Assembly: GCF_900186535.1 (NCBI RefSeq)
Contig: NZ_FYDE01000005.1
Location: 1,526,895-1,590,894 of the forward strand
DNA length: 64,000 bases
Direction: 5' to 3'
Source: Marasmitruncus massiliensis
GTDB taxonomy: Bacteria > Bacillota > Clostridia > Oscillospirales > Ruminococcaceae
Below the pieces are notes generated by a model, which worked only from the letters and a program-made list of their open reading frames with translations, made no database searches and was not told the origin of the DNA. Below are positions 41,899 to 51,027 of the stretch, one piece after another. The position numbers and the translations under genes were made by a program. Within the stretch, counting starts at the first letter, position 1. Every line of letters begins with the position of its first letter.

Positions 41899-43461
41899 TT
41901 AATATTTTTTTGATCCGATCCCGCAGCGAAGCACGTTTTCCTCTTCAACCTTTTCGCAATAAGCCGCAAACTGGTTTTTGCCATGGTTTTTAGCAAAATA
42001 AAGTGCAATATCCGCCTTGTCGAACAGTTCGGGATAGTTATCCGCATCTTTGGGATAAAACGCGACCCCGATGCTGCCGGTCATTTGATAGTTCACATTC
42101 GTCTGCGCAAATGCGTGGCGGAAAATTTCGGTGATGTTGCCCGCCTTTTTATAGACAGTGTTCTCATCTGAAATTTGTTCCAGAAATACGACGAATTCAT
42201 CCCCGCCGATTCTCCCGATTACGTCGCTGCTTCTGAACAGGGATTTGACGGCATAAGCAATTTCTTTCAGCGCCGCATCCCCGTAAAGATGCCCTAACGT
42301 GTCGTTGACCCGTTTGAAATTATCGATATCAATGATAAACAGCGCGGCAGGCGCCTTTTTCTGTTCTATGTAAGCCCGGATGCGGCTTTCCGTAGCGCCC
42401 TTGTTATACAGTCCTGTCAGCGAATCTTTTTGGGCATATTCCTTGGCGGTCTGCAGAACCTGCCGCTGCGCGTCAATATCGGACAGGATGCCGACCGCCT
42501 TATAGGCTTTTCCGTCCTGGTCAAGGATAGCGGTAGCGGACACGGAGCACCACAGGAAACTGCCGTCCGCTTTTTTTACGCGAAACTCGCCTGTAGCAAA
42601 CTTTTCCCCGTTTATCAGTTGACGGCCGATCTTTCGGAAAGACTCCAGATCGCCTTTGAAAATATTGTCGTGCTGCTCGATGCATTCCGGAAAGTTGGAG
42701 GTGCTGGGCTCGTACCCGAACTTTTTATAAAAATTTTTAGAGAAATAAGCGGTATTTTCGAGGATATTCCACTCAAAAACAGTGTCCTGCGTCTGATCGA
42801 GCACGATTTCATAGAGACGCTGGTTGACCATCATCTGTTCCTGCGTTTCTTTCATCGGCGTAATATCTGTGAAGGTACAGTAAAAGCTCTTTTCCCCCGT
42901 GGCGTCTTCAACCAGTTCCGTATTCAGCCATACCCACTTGATAGTCCCGTCTGCGCAGATTACCCGGTATTCATCCGCCAAAACGGAACCGAACGTCAAA
43001 AGGAACGAACGGTTCGCAGATATTTTTCTGTAATCGTCGGGATGGATGATCGAAATCGCCTGATCATGGTAAATTTCGGAGAACTCCTGCTTGGTGCAGC
43101 CTAAAAACCGGAAAAAACCTGTGTTTGCGAAGAGCACAGTCCAGCGGTCATCGTTTTTGCAGCGCAGCACCCCGCCGGGCAGCGTATCGTAAAGTGCCGA
43201 CAGTGCTTTCCGCAGATTCTGCAGTTTCAGGCGGTTTCTGCGCTGCCACACCAGCAGGGTAACCATGATCAATATCAACACGCTGGGCACCACCATGATC
43301 AGATAAACGGATTTACGGAAAACAGAAATGGCATAGGCAATATCGTTTTCTGCAGCAGATTCCAGCTTCCACATAAAGAGAACCGTGGCGAAAGCCATAG
43401 CAGCCGGGATAGAGAGAGCCACTATGATAGTTTGAAAAAAAACTCTGTTTTTCTTTTTCAT
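41899..43461 (-). CDS. Membrane PAS-PAS-GGDEF diguanylate cyclase
   Basis: The 520-residue protein has two N-terminal membrane helices (about residues 9-28 and 50-68), two PAS domains (about 85-205 and 215-335, each with a DG-x-x-KW/W-type core) and a GGDEF domain. The catalytic motif GGDEF is intact at 419-423, and the inhibitory site RSSD lies five residues before it, so it should make c-di-GMP and be inhibited by its product. Only two short extracytoplasmic residues link the helices, so the signal is probably sensed by the cytoplasmic PAS domains. It is the only c-di-GMP gene in view. Confidence 0.94.
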   Translation of the reverse strand: MKKKNRVFFQTIIVALSIPAAMAFATVLFMWKLESAAENDIAYAISVFRKSVYLIMVVPSVLILIMVTLLVWQRRNRLKLQNLRKALSALYDTLPGGVLRCKNDDRWTVLFANTGFFRFLGCTKQEFSEIYHDQAISIIHPDDYRKISANRSFLLTFGSVLADEYRVICADGTIKWVWLNTELVEDATGEKSFYCTFTDITPMKETQEQMMVNQRLYEIVLDQTQDTVFEWNILENTAYFSKNFYKKFGYEPSTSNFPECIEQHDNIFKGDLESFRKIGRQLINGEKFATGEFRVKKADGSFLWCSVSATAILDQDGKAYKAVGILSDIDAQRQVLQTAKEYAQKDSLTGLYNKGATESRIRAYIEQKKAPAALFIIDIDNFKRVNDTLGHLYGDAALKEIAYAVKSLFRSSDVIGRIGGDEFVVFLEQISDENTVYKKAGNITEIFRHAFAQTNVNYQMTGSIGVAFYPKDADNYPELFDKADIALYFAKNHGKNQFAAYCEKVEEENVLRCGIGSKKY

Positions 43462-43509
43462 TCACGGCACACCCCGGGTTGTAAGATAAAATGACACTTC
43501 ATTCAATAT

Positions 43510-43538
43510 ATCATAAAATGATGGCAAAAAATCGTCAA
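43510..43538 (-). promoter_or_regulatory. Promoter of the diguanylate cyclase gene
   Basis: On the minus strand TTGACG (43538-43533) and TATGAT (43515-43510) are 17 bases apart. Confidence 0.65.
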
Positions 43539-43716
43539 AAAAAGGGGAAAGATAGACTAAAATATGTTTGCGCCGTATCAACATTAAATTAATTTAAGCA
43601 TAGCACGCTGAAGAATAAATGTACAGAATTTTTACGGAAGTTGTTTAAAAATTGTTTGAGTTGTAAATACTTGTTAGAACGGTTTTCCCAGAGCGCCGTA
43701 TGAAAAAGCGCGTTGC
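43539..43716. other. Intergenic stretch without a recognisable gene
   Basis: An A+T-rich 178-base stretch between the two divergent promoters. There is no open frame with a ribosome site and no clear repeat or RNA fold. Confidence 0.5.
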
Positions 43717-43745
43717 TTGACGTGCTATTCAGAAAATGATACTAT
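43717..43745 (+). promoter_or_regulatory. Promoter of yqzL-recO-mutS2
   Basis: TTGACG (43717-43722) and TACTAT (43740-43745) are 17 bases apart. Confidence 0.6.
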
Positions 43746-43875
43746 ATCTTTTGATAAAACCTAGTTTTTGTAGTTTGTCAAGTCCTAAACTATTGGAAAT
43801 TCTGAAAGACTTTCCCTGCTATAAATCACTGCCCGGCCGGAAACGATACTACTGAGAATGATGGAGGTGGTAATC

Positions 43876-44052
43876 GTGGAACCGAACGAAATCAGTGCAT
43901 ATAATGCGTTCCTTCAGACAGGGAAAGTTGAAGATTATCTCAAGTACATTCACACTATGCAGGCGGCAGCCCCCACTCAGGGAGCCGCTTTAACAGGAGA
44001 AAGCAGTGCATATCACGACGGACGCGATCGTGCTGCGGGAGCAATCGGTTGA
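43876..44052 (+). CDS. yqzL: YqzL-like small protein
   Basis: The 58-residue product carries the YqzL-type motif FLQTGKVEDYLKY (in Bacillus: F-TG-V-x-YL). It occupies the same place as B. subtilis yqzL, between era and recO. The GTG at 43876 is chosen because GGAGGTGG lies just upstream; an ATG at 43858 is in frame but without a ribosome site. It overlaps recO by 47 bases in another frame. Function unknown. The tail is Ala/Gly-rich and unlike Bacillus YqzL, perhaps a consequence of the overlap. Confidence 0.65.
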   Translation: MEPNEISAYNAFLQTGKVEDYLKYIHTMQAAAPTQGAALTGESSAYHDGRDRAAGAIG

Positions 44053-44761
44053 TGAGTTTGACAGCGTGCTCACCCTTTTGACGAGGGACTGCGGCATTAT
44101 ATCTGCCTACGCACGGGGAGCCAGAAAGCCGCGCGGAACGATGAGAGTTTCCGTGGAACTGCTGAGCTACTCGTGTTTTGTGCTGTTTTGCAATAAAGAT
44201 AAATATACGGTGGACAAGGCCGATCTCAACCATGTATTTATGGGAGTGCGCGCGGACGTTGAAAGGCTGTCTCTGGCCGCTTATTTTTGCCAGCTCGCCG
44301 CAGAGCTGGCTCCGCGGGAGGAAGAGGCGCAGGATTATCTGCGGCTGCTGCTGAACAGCCTTTATCTTCTCGATCAGAACAAGCGCACCTGTACATTCAT
44401 CAAACCTGTTTTTGAACTGCGGCTGATGGCGATGGCGGGCTATATGCCTGATCTTGTGGCCTGCGCGGGCTGCGGCTGCTATGAAGCCGGCCAGATGTTT
44501 TTTATGCCGCTTTCTTCCGGAATTCTCTGCGGCAGCTGTGCCGCAAACCTGCCGGATAACGAGCGGCGTATTCCGGTATCAATAGGAGTATTGGCCGCCA
44601 TGCGGCATATCCTTTATGCGGAGCAGGAAAAACTGTTTCAGTTTTCGCTGCCGCAACCGGCTTTGGAGCGCCTTGGCGAAATTACGCAGCAGTATATTAT
44701 GGTGCAGCTGGATAAGCGCTTTGATACGCTGGATTTCTATTTCAGCATCCGGAAGAGTTGA
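44006..44761 (+). CDS. recO: DNA repair protein RecO
   Basis: The 251-residue protein loads RecA onto SSB-coated single strands with RecR. It has an N-terminal OB fold (VLREQSVDEFDSVLTLLTRDCGIISAYARGARKPRG) and a C-terminal helical domain with a Cys4 zinc site (CAGCGC and CGSC). The GTG start follows AGGAGA by five bases. It overlaps the yqzL gene and precedes mutS2, so a repair operon is likely. Confidence 0.95.
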   Translation: MHITTDAIVLREQSVDEFDSVLTLLTRDCGIISAYARGARKPRGTMRVSVELLSYSCFVLFCNKDKYTVDKADLNHVFMGVRADVERLSLAAYFCQLAAELAPREEEAQDYLRLLLNSLYLLDQNKRTCTFIKPVFELRLMAMAGYMPDLVACAGCGCYEAGQMFFMPLSSGILCGSCAANLPDNERRIPVSIGVLAAMRHILYAEQEKLFQFSLPQPALERLGEITQQYIMVQLDKRFDTLDFYFSIRKS

Positions 44762-44806
44762 AAGCATCGGTTGACAGGACAAGGCGAAAAGATCGACGGA
44801 GGAACT

Positions 44807-47188
44807 ATGGACAAACATTGTAAATCGATAGAACTTGATAAAATCCTTTATATGCTGGCGGGTTTCTGTTCCTGTGCGGACAGCCGCGCAATGGCGCTGG
44901 CGATTGAACCGGAACGCGATATCCGGGATGTCCGTGCCCTGATGCAGCGGACGGTGGACGCAAACACCCTGACCACACGCTACTCCACCCCGTCGGTCGG
45001 CGGCGTGGAGAACTGCTCTGCCGCGCTGAAACGGGCTGAAATCGGCGCGCGCCTGTCGCCGCGCGAATTGCTGGAGGTTGCGCGTGTTTTGCATGCGATT
45101 GACACCATTGAACGCTGGAGAAACCAGCTTGAGGGCGAACCCACCAGCCTGGAGTTCCTGCTGAATTCTGTAATTGCGCTGCCCACGCTTTACCGCAATA
45201 TCTCTTCCGCAATTCTTTCGGAAGAGGAAATCGCGGATAACGCGAGTCCGGAGCTGGCCGAAATACGGCGCAAGATTCGGCAGGCCGGCTCAAAGGCGCG
45301 GGAAGTGCTGGACAAAATGGTTCGATCCGCAACTTACCAGAAGTATCTGCAGGAAAATATTATTACCCAGCGAGACGGGCGTTTTGTCGTGCCGGTTAAA
45401 ATCGAATACCGCAATGAGATCAAGGGGCTGGTGCACGATACTTCCGCGTCTGGTTCCACCATTTTTGTGGAGCCGATTGCGGTGGTGGAAGCAAATAACG
45501 AAATCCGGATTCTGCAGGGGAAAGAGCAGACTGAAATTGACCGTATCCTGTATGAGTTGTCCGCACAAGTGGGCGGCTGCGCGGACAGTATCCGGGGAAG
45601 CTATGAAGCAATCGTGGAACTGGACCTGTACTTTGCCAAAAGCCGCATGGCGGATGCCATGCGCGCCACTGTTCCGGCCATTAATGCGGACGGGATTGTG
45701 AATTTAAAGAAAGCGCGCCACCCGCTGCTGGATAAAGAAAAAGCAGTGCCCATTGACCTGCGCCTCGGCAGTGAATTTGATACGCTTGTTGTTACCGGCC
45801 CCAATACCGGCGGTAAAACGGTGGCAATCAAAACGCTTGGCCTGTTGGTCATGATGGCGCAGTGCGGGCTGATGCTGCCGGTTGCAGACGGCAGCACGGT
45901 ACCTGTTTATGAAAAAGTTCTGGTCGACATCGGGGATGAACAGAGCATTGAGCAGAGCCTGTCTACCTTTTCAGCGCATATGACCAATATTATCCGCATT
46001 TTGCAGGAGGCGAACGGCCGTTCGCTGGTTCTGCTGGATGAGCTTGGTGCCGGCACCGACCCTGTGGAGGGGGCGGCGCTTGCCGTCGCGATTATCGAGC
46101 GGCTTCGGGAACAGCGCGCAAAGGTAGTGGCTACCACACATTATGCGGAAATAAAAATGTATGCGCTTAATACACCGGGCGTCGAAAACGCCTGCTGCGA
46201 ATTTGATGTGGCGACCCTGCGGCCGACCTACCGGCTGCTGATCGGCGTACCCGGCCGCTCCAATGCCTTTGCGATCAGTGAGCGTCTGGGGCTCCCGCAT
46301 GATCTGATCGAACACGCCAAATCCCACGTATCCGGGGAAAATACGCGGTTTGAAGATGTCGTGTCCCAGTTGGAATCCACCCGCCAGGAACTGGAGCGGG
46401 AACGGGAGCTTGCGCAGACCAAGCGCGTGGAGGCGCAGCGTACCAGCAAGGAGGCCGACGAACTGCGCCGTACGATGGAAGCCGAGCGGGAACGGGAACT
46501 GGAGAGGGCGCGTGTGCAGGCGCGCGGCATCGTTGAACAGGTGAACGCGCAGGCGGAAAAACTGCTCAGTGAACTGGATGAACTGCGAAAAGAAAAGGAA
46601 AGCGCACAGTTTGCCGACAGGCTTTCCCAGACCAAGGTATCCTTTAAAGCGGATATGCGCAGGCTGCGTGATCTGGCTGATCCTGTTACCCGCAAGAACC
46701 CGGACAACTACCAGCCGGAGCGCCCGCTGAAACGCGGGGATACCGTCCGTCTGGTCTCCATGAACACCGAAGGGGTGCTGCTTTCGGCGCCGGACGGGCA
46801 GGGCTTCGTCAATGTCCAGGCGGGAATCATCAAGACAAAGATTCATCAGTCGGAAGTGCGGCTGGTTGACCGCAAAGAGAAACGCGTCACTTTGAGCAAC
46901 TCGAGGATTTCCATGAAGGATGTGACGTCCCGCTCCAAGCGCGACGTGAAAACGGAGCTTGACCTGCGCGGGATGACCAGCGGCGAGGCAATCGTCGAGC
47001 TGGACCGCTATATTGACAGCAGCGTTCTTTCCGGAGTGGGCACGATCACGGTCATACACGGCAAGGGGACCGGCGCGCTCCGTGCCGCGATTCAGGAACA
47101 CCTGAAATCGCACAGGAGTGTAAAAACCTTTCGCTTGGGCGTTTACGGCGAAGGGGAATCCGGTGTGACAGTGATTGAGTTAAAATAA
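44807..47188 (+). CDS. mutS2: Endonuclease MutS2 (ribosome-splitting/recombination factor)
   Basis: The 793-residue protein has the MutS2 layout: lever and clamp helices (1-300), the MutS-type ATPase with Walker A GPNTGGKT at 331-338 and Walker B LVLLDELGAGTDP, a long coiled-coil segment rich in Glu/Arg (about 520-640), a KOW-like region (LKRGDTVRLVSMNTEGVLL) and a C-terminal Smr domain with LDLRGM near 718 and HGKGTG near 760. The family suppresses recombination in some species and rescues stalled ribosomes in Bacillus. The ATG at 44807 follows GGAGG; an upstream GTG-type extension to 44771 lacks one. Confidence 0.96.
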   Translation: MDKHCKSIELDKILYMLAGFCSCADSRAMALAIEPERDIRDVRALMQRTVDANTLTTRYSTPSVGGVENCSAALKRAEIGARLSPRELLEVARVLHAIDTIERWRNQLEGEPTSLEFLLNSVIALPTLYRNISSAILSEEEIADNASPELAEIRRKIRQAGSKAREVLDKMVRSATYQKYLQENIITQRDGRFVVPVKIEYRNEIKGLVHDTSASGSTIFVEPIAVVEANNEIRILQGKEQTEIDRILYELSAQVGGCADSIRGSYEAIVELDLYFAKSRMADAMRATVPAINADGIVNLKKARHPLLDKEKAVPIDLRLGSEFDTLVVTGPNTGGKTVAIKTLGLLVMMAQCGLMLPVADGSTVPVYEKVLVDIGDEQSIEQSLSTFSAHMTNIIRILQEANGRSLVLLDELGAGTDPVEGAALAVAIIERLREQRAKVVATTHYAEIKMYALNTPGVENACCEFDVATLRPTYRLLIGVPGRSNAFAISERLGLPHDLIEHAKSHVSGENTRFEDVVSQLESTRQELERERELAQTKRVEAQRTSKEADELRRTMEAERERELERARVQARGIVEQVNAQAEKLLSELDELRKEKESAQFADRLSQTKVSFKADMRRLRDLADPVTRKNPDNYQPERPLKRGDTVRLVSMNTEGVLLSAPDGQGFVNVQAGIIKTKIHQSEVRLVDRKEKRVTLSNSRISMKDVTSRSKRDVKTELDLRGMTSGEAIVELDRYIDSSVLSGVGTITVIHGKGTGALRAAIQEHLKSHRSVKTFRLGVYGEGESGVTVIELK

Positions 47189-47203
47189 ACAAATTTACTC
47201 TAC

Positions 47204-47232
47204 TTTACATGTTGAATACTTTATGTTATCAT
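47204..47232 (+). promoter_or_regulatory. Promoter of the hypothetical gene at 47279
   Basis: TTTACA (47204-47209) and TATCAT (47227-47232) are 17 bases apart. Confidence 0.6.
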
Positions 47233-47278
47233 AAAAATAGTATAAAATAAAATTTCATATAGATTGTGAGCTGATATT

Positions 47279-47575
47279 GTGGAAACAAAAAAGAAACCAG
47301 GTTCCCTCACATTTAAGGGCAGACCGCTTATACGCAGCGGAAAAACAATTTACTACGGGGATATGGGCGACAAGTATGTTGCGATGCTTCAGATTTTAAA
47401 TGAAGTTCCGTTTAAGGATACGATGGTTCCGAACCGTGTCGCGGTTCAGATCTGGTCAACCGATGATGAACTCCGGCCGCGCGACCGTGTTGTGAAAAAG
47501 ACGGAAAAGACGACTTTGTATGATGCGCTGAGTATCGCTTCCATCTGGCTGGAAAGGCAGCTTTCGGAAAAATAA
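47279..47575 (+). CDS. Conserved hypothetical protein
   Basis: The 98-residue protein starts at a GTG with a weak ribosome site. It reads like a small beta-rich folded domain (FKGRPLIRSGKTIYYGDMGDKYVAMLQIL, then a strand VAVQIWSTD) ending in a helix, with no signal peptide or membrane segment. I recall similar short proteins in Ruminococcaceae, but no function is known to me. It has its own promoter and terminator. Confidence 0.75.
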   Translation: METKKKPGSLTFKGRPLIRSGKTIYYGDMGDKYVAMLQILNEVPFKDTMVPNRVAVQIWSTDDELRPRDRVVKKTEKTTLYDALSIASIWLERQLSEK

Positions 47576-47606
47576 GCCTTACCGTTTCACTCATTCTATT
47601 CAGATG

Positions 47607-47648
47607 AAACCGCTATGCCGGCGAAACGCCGGTTTTGGCGGTTTTTTG
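47607..47648 (+). terminator. Terminator after the hypothetical gene
   Basis: AAACCGC and GGCGGTTT enclose an inner GCCGGC/GCCGG stem, then TTTTT. Confidence 0.8.
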
Positions 47649-47699
47649 TTTCTTGTAGCGGACGCATAAGTCACACATGCCGAATTTACAAACGGTTCA

Positions 47700-47728
47700 T
47701 TGTGAAAATGGGCAAACTATGCTATACT
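47700..47728 (+). promoter_or_regulatory. Promoter of the cyclophilin lipoprotein gene
   Basis: TTGTGA (47700-47705) and TATACT (47723-47728) are 17 bases apart with an extended TGC. Confidence 0.7.
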
Positions 47729-47771
47729 CATATCCTGTTCGGATTTTAAATTATTTGGAGGATATCAATCT

Positions 47772-48719
47772 ATGAAACGAACTGTTGCATTATTTATGGC
47801 GCTGCTGACCGCTGCGTCTCTTACCGCCTGCGGAGCTAAAGGAGATTCGGAGTCGTCTTCCGCAGACGCTTCGTCCCAGTCTTCCGCGCAGGATACGGCG
47901 CCTTCCGAAGCGGCTTCGTCTGAAGAAGCCTCGGAGCCGGTGGATGTCGAAGCGTTTAAAGCCGAAATGGAGGCGCTTTATGCCGGGACGGGAGATTATG
48001 CGGATCTTCCCGTGGCCGTTATGGAAACCAGCGAAGGGACGATCAAAATCCGTCTGTTCCCCGAACAGGCCCCAAAGGCTGTGGAAAATTTCATCGGGCT
48101 TGCGAAAAAAGGCTACTATGACGGCCTGACCTTCCACCGTGTCATCAGTGACTTCATGATTCAGGGCGGTGACCCGAAAGGTGACGGAACGGGCGGAGAG
48201 AGCTTCTGGAACAAGCCGTTCGAGGATGAGTTCTCGGATCTTCTGCATAATTTCAGGGGTTCCCTTTCTATGGCAAATGCCGGGGCTGATACAAACGGCA
48301 GCCAGTTTTTCATTGTTCAGAACAAAACGGCGTTTACGGATGATTCCGAACAGTCCCAGTACCTGCTGCAGATGTATATGAACAAGGAAGTGTACGAAGC
48401 CACGAAGCAGCTCGAGGAAGCCCAGAAGGCCGGAAAGTCCGAGGAAGACCTCAATAAAATGATCGATGAGCTGAATCAAGCCCTGAGCGCAAAACAGGCC
48501 GCGGGTGTTCCGCAGGATTATTCGGAAAAGATGGATCCGGTCATGGCCATGTATCAGCAGGAAGGCGGAACCCCCCATCTGGATAATAAGCATACGGTGT
48601 TCGGCTTTGTATTTGAAGGGATGGACGTGGTAGATAAAATTGCCGCTGTTGAAACCGATGAAAATGATAAACCGGTTCAGAGCGTTTTGATCAACAAAGT
48701 GGCCATTGAGGAAAAATAA
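47772..48719 (+). CDS. Cyclophilin-type peptidyl-prolyl isomerase lipoprotein
   Basis: The 315-residue lipoprotein (lipobox LTAC, Cys20) has a Ser/Glu-rich linker and a cyclophilin domain: IRLFPEQAPKAVENFIGL, YDGLTFHRVISDFMIQGGDPKGDGTGG, FRGSLSMANAGADTNGSQFFI. Catalytic residues are conserved. A highly charged, mostly helical insert of about 70 residues (about 196-270, QLEEAQKAGKSEEDLNKMIDE) separates the middle of the domain from the end piece HTVFGFVFEGMDVVDKI. It likely assists folding of exported proteins at the outer membrane face. GGAGGATATC precedes the ATG. Confidence 0.93.
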   Translation: MKRTVALFMALLTAASLTACGAKGDSESSSADASSQSSAQDTAPSEAASSEEASEPVDVEAFKAEMEALYAGTGDYADLPVAVMETSEGTIKIRLFPEQAPKAVENFIGLAKKGYYDGLTFHRVISDFMIQGGDPKGDGTGGESFWNKPFEDEFSDLLHNFRGSLSMANAGADTNGSQFFIVQNKTAFTDDSEQSQYLLQMYMNKEVYEATKQLEEAQKAGKSEEDLNKMIDELNQALSAKQAAGVPQDYSEKMDPVMAMYQQEGGTPHLDNKHTVFGFVFEGMDVVDKIAAVETDENDKPVQSVLINKVAIEEK

Positions 48720-48724
48720 GAGGA

Positions 48725-48752
48725 CGGCGGGCTTTCAGGCCCGCCTGTTTTC
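48725..48752 (+). terminator. Terminator after the cyclophilin gene
   Basis: GGCGGGC and GCCCGCC pair around a six-base loop, then TGTTTT. Confidence 0.78.
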
Positions 48753-48780
48753 TGCATTTGATTGACAATGAGGGAAAGAC

Positions 48781-50139
48781 ATGAAATTTATGATCAGTGA
48801 AAAAGGCTTTTATAAGATGCTGGCCGCGATTGCCCTGCCGATTGCGCTTCAGAATCTGATTACGGTCATGGTTTCAATGATGGACACGTTAATGATCGGC
48901 CAGCTTGGAGAAACACAGCTGTCCGCCACCTCGATCGCCAACCAGCTTTGGTTTATACTGATGATCATCTGCTTCGGCGTTTCGGGCGGAGCGAATGTGC
49001 TGATTGCGCAGTATTGGGGTAAAAAAGATGTCGAAGTAATCAGGCGGGTGGAAGCGATCACCTATAAGATCGGGTTTGCCGCATCCATCCTTTTTGGAAG
49101 CATTGCGCTGCTGGCGCCGGAGACCTTTATGGGGATTTTTACGACCGAATCCGCCGTAATCGAATATGGTTCGCAGTATCTGCGCATCATCGGCTGGTCG
49201 TATCCGCTTTACGCGGTCGCCAATATTTCGATCATGATGTTGCGCTCGGTCGGAACCGTTAATATTTCGGTGGTGGTCTACCTGACTTCCCTGATCGTCA
49301 ACACTTCCCTCAACTATATGCTGATTTTCGGAAAGTTCGGAGCGCCCGCGCTGGGAATCCGGGGGGGAGCGCTTGCGACCGTCTGCGCCCGCTGCACAGA
49401 ATTTGCAATTGCGGCATATTATGTTTTGTTCAGGGAAACAAAGATTCGTTTCCGGCTGAAAAACCTGCTGACCTGCAACCGGATGCTGTATAAGAAATAC
49501 GGGGCCCTGTCTGCCCCGGTTGTTGGCAATGAGATCATGTGGGGCCTCGGAGCGTCGATGGCGGCGGTCGTTATCGGGCGGATGGGCACCAATTTTGTTG
49601 CCGCAAACAGCATTTATACAGTGCTCAACCAGCTGGTAACGGTCATCATTTTTGGCGTCGGCAATGCTGCGCTTACGATTGTCGGGAATACAATCGGCGC
49701 CGGAGATTACGAGCTTGCAAAGCGGAGATCGCTTAAGCTCTATGTGCTTTCCGTCCTGCTGGGCCTTGTTTCAGCGGGGATCACGCTGCTGGCAAGTCCG
49801 CTGATTGTATCGTTTTATCACTTCGCTCCTGACACCGTCCAAATTGCGCTTTCAATCAATCGTGTAGGCGCGCTGATCGTATTTTTCCAGTCTCTGGCCA
49901 TTGTCGGTATGATCGGGATTCTGCGGGCGGGCGGAGACGCAAAATTTGTTTTGGTTTGCGAGGTCGCGTTCCTATGGGGAGTTGCGGTCCCACTTGGATT
50001 CTTTACAGGATTCGTTCTGCACTGGCCCACATGGGCGGTATTTCTTTGCCTGAAATGTGATGAGATTTTAAAAACCGCAATCTCTACGATCAGAATTCTG
50101 AAGTTTCAGTGGCTAAAAGATATCACGATCCGGGACTGA
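48781..50139 (+). CDS. MATE-family multidrug/Na+ efflux transporter
   Basis: The 452-residue protein has twelve predicted membrane helices and the MATE pattern in both halves: ALPIALQNLITVMVSMMDTLMIGQLGE at the start, GANVLIAQYWGKKD, and a second half starting near GNEIMWGLGASMAAVVIGRMG. It is a NorM-like exporter driven by Na+ or H+. GAGGGAAAG precedes the ATG. The substrate cannot be inferred. Confidence 0.92.
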   Translation: MKFMISEKGFYKMLAAIALPIALQNLITVMVSMMDTLMIGQLGETQLSATSIANQLWFILMIICFGVSGGANVLIAQYWGKKDVEVIRRVEAITYKIGFAASILFGSIALLAPETFMGIFTTESAVIEYGSQYLRIIGWSYPLYAVANISIMMLRSVGTVNISVVVYLTSLIVNTSLNYMLIFGKFGAPALGIRGGALATVCARCTEFAIAAYYVLFRETKIRFRLKNLLTCNRMLYKKYGALSAPVVGNEIMWGLGASMAAVVIGRMGTNFVAANSIYTVLNQLVTVIIFGVGNAALTIVGNTIGAGDYELAKRRSLKLYVLSVLLGLVSAGITLLASPLIVSFYHFAPDTVQIALSINRVGALIVFFQSLAIVGMIGILRAGGDAKFVLVCEVAFLWGVAVPLGFFTGFVLHWPTWAVFLCLKCDEILKTAISTIRILKFQWLKDITIRD

Positions 50140-50194
50140 ATATGGAAAAATTCACAAAAAAAACGGGAATCAACGCCTGATTTTTAAAAATATC

Positions 50195-50223
50195 TTGACA
50201 AAATCATGTTTAATCGCTATACT
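50195..50223 (+). promoter_or_regulatory. Promoter of the sigH-like gene
   Basis: TTGACA (50195-50200) and TATACT (50218-50223) are 17 bases apart. Confidence 0.78.
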
Positions 50224-50278
50224 AACAGTTGTATCAGTTTAGTTAGTGGCGTTGGTCGCATAGGTCGGGAGAATTTTG

Positions 50279-50890
50279 ATGAATGCATCCTCAAAATCCG
50301 AAATTTTTGAAGAAAAGTCCGATGAGATGCTTGCATTGCTTGCTAAAGAGGGAAGCGACGAGGCATTAACCAATCTGATTCAGCGATATGTTCCTCTGGT
50401 TTATCTAAGAGCGCGTGCCTATGCGAAATCAGGTCTTGATGAGGATGATCTGTTTCAGGAGGGGATGATTGCCCTGCTGAAAGCAGTCCGGAATTATCGC
50501 AGTGATCTGGAAGGCAGCTTCAAGACTTTTGTTGCTGTCTGCATTAATAATAAGCTAAACAGTGCAGTCGCAGCGCATATGAGGGACAAAAACGCCCCCA
50601 TGCGCGGGTATCTTTCTTTGGACGATTCTGAAGTTTCGGAAGAGCAGTTGGCGGATTCTTCTGTCCGGAGCGACCCTGAGTTTCTGGTGATTCAAAGTGA
50701 GGAAGCAGATGCGCGAAACAGGCGCATAGAGAACCTTTTGTCTATCTTCGAGCGGCAGGTCTTAAAACTTTATCTCAGCTCCTATTCCTATGATGAAATG
50801 GCAACTAATCTCGGTTCATCCACGAAAGCTGTTGACAATGCCTTGCAGCGAGTTCGGCGAAAGCTGCGGACGGTGTTTACTTACGAGTAA
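50279..50890 (+). CDS. Sigma-70 family factor, SigH (Spo0H)-like
   Basis: The 203-residue protein has sigma region 2 (LIQRYVPLVYLRARAYAKSGLDEDDLFQEGMIALLKAVRNY, the -10 recognition and core-binding part) and region 4 (YDEMATNLGSSTKAVDNALQRVRRKL) but no region 1.1 or 3. Region 4 closely resembles B. subtilis SigH, which drives early sporulation genes. The ATG at 50279 has GGGAGA six bases upstream. Gene context differs from Bacillus sigH, so orthology is probable but not certain. It has a sigma-A-like promoter. Confidence 0.85.
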   Translation: MNASSKSEIFEEKSDEMLALLAKEGSDEALTNLIQRYVPLVYLRARAYAKSGLDEDDLFQEGMIALLKAVRNYRSDLEGSFKTFVAVCINNKLNSAVAAHMRDKNAPMRGYLSLDDSEVSEEQLADSSVRSDPEFLVIQSEEADARNRRIENLLSIFERQVLKLYLSSYSYDEMATNLGSSTKAVDNALQRVRRKLRTVFTYE

Positions 50891-51027
50891 ACAAACCGCG
50901 TACCTATTTTGTGACAGTCCCGAGAGGGATTGCATATATACCCTTTGGCGCCTTTGGCAGAGCTTGTTTTCAATCTCGGTCCACTCAGTCCAGCGGGTAA
51001 ATCAAAAATTAAGCGAGGTATATCAAA

